Shown here: positions 57,902 to 64,000 of the stretch, piece by piece | Layout of the letters: each line of letters starts with the position of its first letter | How positions within the stretch are numbered: position 1 is the stretch's first letter | Assembly (NCBI GenBank): GCA_044869955.1 | Contig: JBIOYC010000060.1 | Coordinates: 10,510-74,509, forward strand | Source: CALMKX01 sp044869955 | GTDB taxonomy: Bacteria > Acidobacteriota > Thermoanaerobaculia > Multivoradales > SZUA-115 | Direction: 5' to 3' | DNA length: 64,000 bases | Position numbers and translations under genes: made by a program | Notes under the pieces: generated by a model | The model's database searches: none | Seen by the model: only the letters and a program-made list of their open reading frames with translations | Told to the model about the DNA's origin: nothing

Positions 57902-59536
57902 TCAGCTTGCCGGCTCGGCCTCGTCCCGGATGCGGGAGAATGCCACTTGCGGGTTCCGCTCGATCAGCAGGTCCTCGACCCAGCGCCCCTCGCAGAGCGC
58001 GGCCACGCGACCGGCGCGGTCCTGGGCCCGGAGCACACCCCGCAGCGGCCAGTCGAGCCGGGCTGCTTGCCGCGGCGGAGCCTGCGCCCACAGTGCCGAG
58101 GCGTAGGGCAGCCGTTCCAGCACCGTCGGCACGCGGTACTCCTGCTCCAGGCGAGATTGCACGAGGTCGAACTGCAGCTCGCCGACCGCGGCGAGGATCG
58201 GCTCGCGCCGAACGGCGCCAATCTCGAAGAGGACCTGGATGGCTCCCTCCTCTTCCAGCTGCCGCAGCCCCTTGTCGAAGGCCTTGTGCTTGTCGACCGA
58301 CCCCGCGCGCAACCGCGCGAAGTGCTCGGGTGCGAACTGGGGCAGCGGCGGAAAGCGCAGGCCCAGGCCGTCGCTCACGGTGTCGCCGATCACGAAGAGA
58401 CCCGGGTTGACCAGCCCGACGACGTCACCGGCGAAGGCCTCCTCCGTGGTGTCGCGCTCCTGAGCGAAGACTCGGTGCGCCCGGGGCAGGCGCAGGCGGC
58501 GGCCGAGCCGCGCGTGGTCGCCGGCCATCCCTTTCTCGAAGCGACCGGAAACGATGCGCAGGAAGGCCATGCTGTCGCGGTGCTGGGGGTCCATGTTCGC
58601 CTGGATCTTGAAGACGAAGCCGGAGAAGGCGGAAATCCGCGGGTCGACCTGCCCGCGATCGCTCCCTCGGGGCGTAGGCGGCGGCGCGAGGGCGACCAGC
58701 GCCTCGAGGAACGGCTCCACGCCGAAGTTGTTGAGCGCGCTGCCGAAAAACACCGGCGTCTGCTGCCCCGCCAGGTAGCGCTCGCGGTCGAAGGTCGGCG
58801 CGGCGCCGCGCAGCAGGTCCGCCGCCTCGCGCAGCTCGCGGGCGGGTCGCTCGCCCAGCAACCGCTCGAGCTCGGGATCCTCGAGCGCGGCCGCCCGCAC
58901 CGGCGCCGCGCGCTCACCCCGGGTCACCCGCTCGAAGCGCAGGATCCGGCCCCGCTCCAGCTCGTAGACTCCCTGAAACTCCCGCCCGGCCCCGATCGGC
59001 CAATTGAGTGGCACGGCGCTCATCCCCAGCACCGTCTCGATCTCGTCGAGCAGCTCCAGGGGCTCGCGCCCCGGCAGGTCCATCTTGTTGACGAAGGTCA
59101 GGACCGGCAGCCCGCGCCGCCGGCAGACCTCGAACAGCTTGAGCGTCTGGGGCTCGACCCCCTTGGCCGCGTCGAGCACCATCACCGCGCTGTCCACGGC
59201 GGTGAGGACCCGGTAGGTGTCCTCGCTGAAGTCCTGGTGGCCGGGAGTGTCGAGCAGGTTGACGCAGCAGCCGGCGTGCTCGAACTGCAACACCGTCGAG
59301 GTGACCGAGATGCCTCGCTTGCGCTCCATCTCCAGCCAGTCCGAGCGCGCGTGCCGCTGCTGGGCCTTGTTCTGCACCGCACCGGCCTGCTCGATGGCGC
59401 CGGCGTAGAGCAGGAGCTTCTCGGTGAGGGTGGTCTTGCCGGCGTCGGGGTGGGAGATGATCGCGAAGGTGCGGCGGCGGCTCACCTCCGCCGCCGTGCT
59501 TTCCTCGAGGATGCTGCGCTCTCGTTCCAGAATCAT
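57902..59536 (-). CDS. prfC: Peptide chain release factor 3
   Basis: GTPase that recycles release factors 1 and 2. The 544-residue product has G1 SHPDAGKTTLTEKLLLYAGA (28-47), the RF3-specific RKRGISVTSTVLQFEH region, G3 DTPGHQDFSED and G4 NKMD. VELQFDLVQSRLEQEYRVP-like text near the C-terminus (GELQFDLVQSRLEQEY) also matches RF3. A TATAGT hexamer ends 9 nt before the ATG, inside the preceding gene. The ATG overlaps the stop of that gene as ATGA. Confidence 0.94.
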   Translation of the reverse strand: MILERERSILEESTAAEVSRRRTFAIISHPDAGKTTLTEKLLLYAGAIEQAGAVQNKAQQRHARSDWLEMERKRGISVTSTVLQFEHAGCCVNLLDTPGHQDFSEDTYRVLTAVDSAVMVLDAAKGVEPQTLKLFEVCRRRGLPVLTFVNKMDLPGREPLELLDEIETVLGMSAVPLNWPIGAGREFQGVYELERGRILRFERVTRGERAAPVRAAALEDPELERLLGERPARELREAADLLRGAAPTFDRERYLAGQQTPVFFGSALNNFGVEPFLEALVALAPPPTPRGSDRGQVDPRISAFSGFVFKIQANMDPQHRDSMAFLRIVSGRFEKGMAGDHARLGRRLRLPRAHRVFAQERDTTEEAFAGDVVGLVNPGLFVIGDTVSDGLGLRFPPLPQFAPEHFARLRAGSVDKHKAFDKGLRQLEEEGAIQVLFEIGAVRREPILAAVGELQFDLVQSRLEQEYRVPTVLERLPYASALWAQAPPRQAARLDWPLRGVLRAQDRAGRVAALCEGRWVEDLLIERNPQVAFSRIRDEAEPAS

Positions 59537-60813
59537 GGCGGCGGCACTATAGCCGGAGCGGAGGGAGGGCGGAGCGGCTCCCGGCGGCGCCAGGGCCCGT
59601 ACTCGACCACCAAGCCCTCGCCGTCGAGCGTGAGCTCACCCGCGAAGCCGCTCTCCCGGTTTCGGTAACGGTAGCGGGAGAAGCCGACGGGGGCGTCGAG
59701 GCGGGTGTACTCCTGCTCGACAGCCCGAACCTCCAGCTCTGGGAATCTCACCCAGGTGACGCGAAGACTACGAGTCTCCCCGGGCCGAAGCGGATGGGCC
59801 GCGAGAACCGGCGAGTTGGTGTAGGGCGTCACCATCAGGTCCAGGTCCTCGCAGCCGTCGAGATCGGGGCGCGGTTGGCCGTCGACCTGCCAGCGGCCAT
59901 CGGACAGGCGCAGGATCTCCAGACGACGCGGCGCCTCGGGTGGCCCCACCGCGATGCTCGCCGAGCGGAACCGCCAAGCCGGGTCGTGCTCGATCCGGTA
60001 GCGTGCCCGCACGGGGACGTCCGCGAGGACGACCAGCACCGTGCCCTCGGCGACGTTGGCCTCCCGGCCCCGATCGAGGCTGAGGGCTTCGAGCCCCGGG
60101 CGGTCGGCCCAGTCCCACTGGAGCTGCCGGCTGGTGGCTCCGAAGGTGGCGAGCGTCCGGCTCCGGCGACGAGCGAAGTACTCGGCCTCACAGATCCAGC
60201 TCTCGCCGCCGTCGTCCGAGCGCTCGCCCCGCCAGTGGAAGGAGTCCGGTTGGATCTCGACGAACACCCAGCGGAGGAGATGGCCCTCGGCGTCGACCCC
60301 GGTCTGGACGATCTGCGCCCCGGCCCGCCGCCCGACGAGGCGGGTCTCGACGCCCGTCACCGGGTTGAGCCAGGTGATCCGCCAGGCGTCGAGCACCGGA
60401 TCGTAGACACGCAGGGTGGTGCCGTAGCGATTGCCGGCCCCATGCCCTGCCGCCGTCCGCTCGGAGCGGGCCGGAGCGATCCACAGGTCCTGGATCGCTC
60501 GGCCCTCGAGCACCCAGGCGAAGTGGATCTCGGCGCTCTGACGCCGATCGGTGCCGTCAGGCCGATGGTCCACCACCTCTGCGTCCCAGCTACCGACGAG
60601 GCGGTCGAAGAGGCGAGAGCCCTCGCCGCCCTCCAGGCCGGAATCCGGCGACGGGAGAGCCTCGAGGAAGCCGAACGAGCCCTGGGTCGACTCAAAGGCG
60701 AGAGCGGTGGCGGTGATCGTCATCAGAAAGGCTCCCAGCAGCAGGGGGCCTGCGGGTCGAGGTCGCAGGAAGGGTTCGGATCGGGGTCGGGAGACCGGCG
60801 AAGAGTCACTCAT
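59533..60813 (-). CDS. Fusion of a lipocalin-like (DUF1579) domain and a glycolipid-binding-like domain
   Basis: A 426-residue protein. An N-terminal hydrophobic segment (about 22-45) acts as signal or anchor. Residues about 65-225 resemble DUF1579-type barrels (RLFDRLVGSWDAEVVDHRP, HFAWVLEGRAIQDLWIAP). Residues about 235-420 resemble the putative glycolipid-binding family PF06475 (GTVLVVLADVPVRARYRIEH, WRFRSASIAVG, DLDLMVTPYTNSP, FSRYRYRNRESGFAGELTLD). I know no enzyme activity. Coupled to prfC by a 4-nt overlap although unrelated. TAGCCT lies 8 nt upstream of the ATG. Confidence 0.7.
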   Translation of the reverse strand: MSDSSPVSRPRSEPFLRPRPAGPLLLGAFLMTITATALAFESTQGSFGFLEALPSPDSGLEGGEGSRLFDRLVGSWDAEVVDHRPDGTDRRQSAEIHFAWVLEGRAIQDLWIAPARSERTAAGHGAGNRYGTTLRVYDPVLDAWRITWLNPVTGVETRLVGRRAGAQIVQTGVDAEGHLLRWVFVEIQPDSFHWRGERSDDGGESWICEAEYFARRRSRTLATFGATSRQLQWDWADRPGLEALSLDRGREANVAEGTVLVVLADVPVRARYRIEHDPAWRFRSASIAVGPPEAPRRLEILRLSDGRWQVDGQPRPDLDGCEDLDLMVTPYTNSPVLAAHPLRPGETRSLRVTWVRFPELEVRAVEQEYTRLDAPVGFSRYRYRNRESGFAGELTLDGEGLVVEYGPWRRREPLRPPSAPAIVPPP

Positions 60814-60821
60814 GACTCGTC

Positions 60822-60827
60822 AGGCTA
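60822..60827 (-). promoter_or_regulatory. -10-like TAGCCT of the fusion gene
   Basis: On the minus strand TAGCCT ends 8 nt before the ATG at 60813. It lies opposite the AraC-family gene promoter, in a divergent 103-bp gap. Confidence 0.3.
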
Positions 60828-60903
60828 GCGTTCCCTCGAGAGCCACCGCTTGTACGTTCTTGCGCGCCTCTGAGTCCGGAGTGGCTGCGCCCGAGCGCGA
60901 GCC

Positions 60904-60909
60904 TATACT
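60904..60909 (+). promoter_or_regulatory. -10 TATACT of the AraC-family gene, leaderless type
   Basis: TATACT ends exactly 7 nt before the ATG at 60917. It is identical in sequence and spacing to the mutY example. Confidence 0.45.
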
Positions 60910-60916
60910 GGTCGCC

Positions 60917-61801
60917 ATGGGTTGCTGCCCGACCCCCGAGCCCCCGGAGGCGCATTCCCGCCGGCTGCTGTTCAGCTCCCTGGGCGTGAGCGTGGTGGAC
61001 TTCCGCTGCCGCGCCAACGTCGAGCCCCAGGGGCGGGAGGAGCCCAATCCCACCCACAGCATCGTCTTCGTGCGCCGGGGAACCTTCGAACGGACCCATC
61101 GCGGCTGCGCCCTGCTCGTCGACCCCAATTACGTCCTCTTCTTCAACCAGGAGCAGGGCTACCACTACGCGCATCCCGTCCCGGGCGGCGACGACTGCAC
61201 CATCCTGACCCTCGAGAGCACCTCTGCCCTCGCAGCCGTGGCGCGCTGGCAACCGCGCGACGCCGAGCGGCCGGAGACCCCCTTCCAGCCGGGACATGCG
61301 CTCGCCTCCGTACGAGCCGCGCGGCTCCATTTCCAGCTCCTGGGGCTGCTCGCCGGCGGCCCCGTGCCGCTGGCGGCGGAGGATCTGCTGGTGGAGCTGG
61401 TCGACGAGGCGGTGCGGGCGGCCTACCGCGAGCCGAGGCCCGAGGCTGGCGAGCACTCGGGGCCCGCTGCCCGGCGACGCCGTGAGGCGGTCGAAGCGGC
61501 CAAGCTCACCCTCAACGAGCGCTTCGAGGCGCCGCCCCGCCTCGCCGAGCTGGCCGGCGAGCTGGGCTGCTCACCCTTCCACCTGTCGCACGTCTTCCGC
61601 CACGTCACGGGCCTAAGCCTTCGGGGCTATCTCGGGCGCCTGCGCGTGCGCCTGGCCGCCGACCGCCTGGCCCGTGGCGCCACCAGCCTCACCGACCTCG
61701 CCCTTGACCTCGGCTACGCCGACCACAGCCACTTTACCCACGCCTTCCGCAAGGAGTGGGGCGTGCCGCCGTCGCGGCTGCGGGGGCTGCCGGGGCGTTG
61801 A
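60917..61801 (+). CDS. AraC-family transcriptional regulator
   Basis: A 294-residue regulator. The C-terminal 100 residues hold the double HTH: ERFEAPPRLAELAGELGCSP and FHLSHVFRHVTGLSLRGYLG. The second part is LTDLALDLGYADHSHFTHAF, followed by the conserved RKEWGVPPSRLR. The N-terminal domain (about 20-130) looks like a cupin sensor, with HSIVFVRRGTFERTHRG and DPNYVLFFNQEQGYHYAHPV, so it senses a small ligand. The divergent glycolipid-binding-like fusion gene is a candidate target. Confidence 0.88.
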   Translation: MGCCPTPEPPEAHSRRLLFSSLGVSVVDFRCRANVEPQGREEPNPTHSIVFVRRGTFERTHRGCALLVDPNYVLFFNQEQGYHYAHPVPGGDDCTILTLESTSALAAVARWQPRDAERPETPFQPGHALASVRAARLHFQLLGLLAGGPVPLAAEDLLVELVDEAVRAAYREPRPEAGEHSGPAARRRREAVEAAKLTLNERFEAPPRLAELAGELGCSPFHLSHVFRHVTGLSLRGYLGRLRVRLAADRLARGATSLTDLALDLGYADHSHFTHAFRKEWGVPPSRLRGLPGR

Positions 61802-61856
61802 AAGGCGACGGGTCTCGCCCCCTTTCTCCGCAAGGAAAGCAGACTTCCTGAGCCCC

Positions 61857-62693
61857 CTAGCGCTCGTCCTTCTGTGCCGCCAGCATCCGGCAGAGCTCGG
61901 CCGTCGCCTCGTCGACGGGAAAGCAGCATTCGATGTGCAGTTCGTCGAGGGTCACGTCCCGCGGCGTGCCGAAGGTCGTGATGGTCGAGAAGAAGCGCAG
62001 CTCCTCGCCGTCGCGGTGGAACACCGTGGTCAGCAGCGGTGAGGGTGCCGCGCCCAGCTGGCGCGCTCGCCAGCGTGCCGGTACGCCCGGGTAGGCGAGC
62101 ACCTCGTCGAGCAGGGCCCGCGCCACCGCATCCGTGGGCGCTGCCGCCACCGCGCCGTGGAGGTGATGGATGAGGTCCCCGGCCACTTCCTCCCAGTTCG
62201 CGACCGCCGCCCGCAAATCGGCGGGATCGAAGAACTGGCGCAGCATGTTGCGGTGCGCGCTGGGGCGGCCACCCAGCACGAAGCCGTTGACCCGTACTGC
62301 AGCCTGGTTCGCCTGCAGCACGTCCCAGTGCCGGTTCAAGAGAAAGGCCGGATAGGGCTCCTGCTGGTCGAGGATGAAGTCGATCGCACGCCGGACCTGC
62401 GCCAGCTCCGGGGTGGCCAAAGCGGTCTCGGGGTACTGCGGCGCATAGCCCGCGGCCAGGAGCAGGGCGTTGCGCTCCCGCAGGGGCATGCCGAGCGCCT
62501 CGGCGAGACGCTCGATCACGTCGCGGCTGGGCTGCGCCTTGCCGGTCTCGACCCAGCTGAGATGGCGGGCCGAGACCCCGGCCTCGAGCGCGAGATCGAG
62601 CTGGCTCAGGCGCCGGGCCGCCCGCCATTCGCGCAGCAAGGCGCCCACGGGGGCGGCGGGCGAGGGCGGCGGTGCCGGGCGCGAACCGATCAT
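61857..62693 (-). CDS. XRE regulator with MmyB-like ligand-binding domain
   Basis: A 278-residue regulator. The HTH is at about 18-75 (LLREWRAARRLSQLDLALEA, then GVSARHLSWVETGKAQPSRD), followed by the MLTR/MmyB PAS-like domain (about 100-265: PYPAFLLNRHWDVLQANQAA, then MLRQFF and LTTVFHRDGEELRFFSTITT). Such proteins may bind fatty acids and often regulate an adjacent oxidoreductase gene. The divergent gene at 62842 encodes one, so it is a likely target (inference). Confidence 0.88.
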   Translation of the reverse strand: MIGSRPAPPPSPAAPVGALLREWRAARRLSQLDLALEAGVSARHLSWVETGKAQPSRDVIERLAEALGMPLRERNALLLAAGYAPQYPETALATPELAQVRRAIDFILDQQEPYPAFLLNRHWDVLQANQAAVRVNGFVLGGRPSAHRNMLRQFFDPADLRAAVANWEEVAGDLIHHLHGAVAAAPTDAVARALLDEVLAYPGVPARWRARQLGAAPSPLLTTVFHRDGEELRFFSTITTFGTPRDVTLDELHIECCFPVDEATAELCRMLAAQKDER

Positions 62694-62841
62694 GGTCGAG
62701 CCGGCATCATAAGGTCCGGCCGAGCGCAGAAGCCATGACCTCGGAGGTCATTGACCCCTTGCCTCCGGGCGCTCGATGATCGCCGTCGAGGGCTCACCGG
62801 CAGGAGTGGAAGGCCGCCGCCCTTGGAAAAGGAGATCTCGG

Positions 62842-63855
62842 ATGGCGTCGAATCGAACCGTGACGGTCTTTGGTGCCTACGGACACACCGGGCGCTTCGT
62901 GGTCTCGGAGCTGCTGCGGCGCGGATGGACACCCATCCTCTCCGGCCGTGATGCCGCGAAGCTCGCCACCCTCGGCGACACCCACCCGGGAACCGAAGTG
63001 CGGGTGGCGTCGGTCGATGATCCCTCGTCGCTCGACCGCGCACTCGCTGGCTCGGCCGCGGTGATCAACTGCGCGGGGCCGTTCCTCGACACGTCGGCTC
63101 CGGTGATCGAGGCCGCGCTCCACACGGGCATCCACTATCTGGACATCGCCGCGGAGCAAGCGGCGGTGCTCGAGGTCTTCGAGCGTTTCGCGGGCGCCGC
63201 ACGAGAGGCGGCCGTGGTGATCGCTCCCGCCATGGGCTTCTACGGCGGATTGGGCGACCTCCTGGCCACCGCGGCCTTGGGGGACTGGGAGGCCGCCGAC
63301 CAGATCGACGTCGCCGTCGCGCTCGACAGCTGGAAGCCGACCCGAGGCACTCGCCTGACAGGCCAGCGCAACCCCGGCCAGCGTTTCACCTTCTCGAACG
63401 GCCGCCTCGAGCGGGCCGATCCCCCACCACCACGGGCGTGGGACTTTCCGGCGCCGTTCGGACCCCAGGAGGTCGTGGGTCTCGCCCTCGCCGAGACCAT
63501 CACCATCCCACGGCATCTACGGACCCCCGAGCTGCGCGTCTACATGAACCTCGCCCCCCTCACGGAGATCCGCGACCCCGACACGCCGGCACCGACGGCG
63601 GCGGACGAGAGCGGACGCTCGTCGCAGAGGTTCCTGGTGGACGTGATCGTCCGAAGGGGGAGTGCCGAGCGCAGGGTGACGGCGAGCGGGCGAGACATCT
63701 ACGCGGTCTCGGCCCCCATCGTCGCGGAGGCGGCCCGACGCATCCTGAACGGGCTGTCTCGGAAGACCGGCGTGGTGGCTGCCGGCGAGGCCTTCGACGC
63801 ACGGGACTTCCTCGAGTCCCTGTGCCCGACCCATCTGACCCTTGAAATCCACTGA
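62842..63855 (+). CDS. NAD(P)-binding saccharopine-dehydrogenase-like oxidoreductase
   Basis: A 337-residue protein with an N-terminal Rossmann fold: VTVFGAYGHTGRFVVSELLRRGW (residues 7-29), then ILSGRDAAKLATL and a region AAVINCAGPFLDTSAPVIEA typical of saccharopine dehydrogenase-like reductases. YLDIAAEQAA and APAMGFYGGLGDLLA follow. The substrate is unknown. The ATG follows a ribosome site AAAGGAGATC. It may be under control of the divergent XRE/MLTR regulator. Confidence 0.82.
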   Translation: MASNRTVTVFGAYGHTGRFVVSELLRRGWTPILSGRDAAKLATLGDTHPGTEVRVASVDDPSSLDRALAGSAAVINCAGPFLDTSAPVIEAALHTGIHYLDIAAEQAAVLEVFERFAGAAREAAVVIAPAMGFYGGLGDLLATAALGDWEAADQIDVAVALDSWKPTRGTRLTGQRNPGQRFTFSNGRLERADPPPPRAWDFPAPFGPQEVVGLALAETITIPRHLRTPELRVYMNLAPLTEIRDPDTPAPTAADESGRSSQRFLVDVIVRRGSAERRVTASGRDIYAVSAPIVAEAARRILNGLSRKTGVVAAGEAFDARDFLESLCPTHLTLEIH

Positions 63856-63874
63856 TCGTTCCAAGGAGGCAGCG

Positions 63875-64000
63875 ATGTCCGTACAACGAGCCAAGGCCGA
63901 GCTGTTTCGATCCCTGCACGTGGCGGGGAACCCCATCGTTCTGTTCAACCTCTGGGACGCCGGGAGCGCCAGGGCCGTGGCCGCGGCCGGTGCTCGCGCG
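63875..64000 (+). CDS. Isocitrate lyase/PEP mutase superfamily protein (partial, N-terminal)
   Basis: Only 42 residues are inside the window. They read MSVQRAKAELFRSLHVAGNP, then IVLFNLWDAGSARAVAAAGA, matching the barrel start of the phosphonomutase/isocitrate-lyase family (the PxxxNxWDAGSAR pattern with the metal-site aspartate region). The gene continues past the right edge. RBS AAGGAGGC lies just before the ATG. It follows the oxidoreductase gene by 19 nt and is probably co-transcribed. Confidence 0.75.
   Translation, partial: MSVQRAKAELFRSLHVAGNPIVLFNLWDAGSARAVAAAGARA

Overview
The window is GC-rich, gene-dense bacterial chromosome with no rRNA, phage, insertion sequence or CRISPR array. 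A bacillithiol operon, prepilin-like and LolA-like secreted proteins, bactofilin, a Gram-negative type GyrB, a large Vps10/BNR-repeat exported protein and RF3 together suggest an Acidobacteriota-like organism (perhaps Thermoanaerobaculia). The phylum is an inference from gene content only; no 16S gene is present.

Layout. 1-5150: minus-strand operon methyltransferase-bshC-bshB-bshA (bacillithiol synthesis), divergent from a plus-strand set with dusB. 5198-5553: tmRNA. 5591-8348: sulfur genes (mtnA, a trans-sulfuration PLP enzyme) and cutA. 8358-9997: a heptad-repeat protein, a pseudopilin and a ComEA-like protein. 10408-13919: two signal peptidases I in tandem, a small anchored protein and a membrane phosphodiesterase. 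13909-16575: operon rsmG-parA-parB-bactofilin. Upstream of rsmG lie two parS-like sites in a 33-bp direct repeat, followed by a LAGLIDADG-like gene. 17099-20414: rpmH-rnpA-yidD-yidC-jag. 20558-21930: a hydrolase and two tRNA-Ser genes. 21952-25214: tadA, SRP RNA, dnaX-ybaB-recR. 25214-29098: an aminotransferase, a glycosyltransferase, a P-loop kinase-like protein and a double cNMP-binding protein. 29040-32231: mutY and sppA.

32232-41369 is the replication core dnaA-dnaN-recF-gyrB-gyrA, with DnaA-box-like sequences on both sides of dnaA, so the window very probably contains or adjoins oriC. The usual rpmH|dnaA junction is interrupted by about 12 kb. 41389-50429 is central carbon and glycogen metabolism (transaldolase-like aldolase, a very large GH13 protein, two GAPDH paralogues, glucan phosphorylase). 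50546-51949 is a rhodanese-SufE pair. 51964-53468 holds three related XRE regulators in a row. The rest holds the Vps10-like protein, a LolA-like protein, RF3, a glycolipid-binding-like fusion, AraC and XRE/MLTR regulators, an NAD-dependent oxidoreductase and the start of a PEP-mutase/isocitrate-lyase family gene.

The most unusual signals are the parS-like tandem repeat joined to a lone LAGLIDADG-like gene beside parAB, and a -10-like hexamer placed 6-8 nt before the start codon of at least eight genes, which implies leaderless mRNAs. Others are the split origin neighbourhood, the GAPDH paralogue with altered substrate loops, and the XRE triplet. No complete novel multigene system is obvious; the parS/LAGLIDADG locus is the best candidate.
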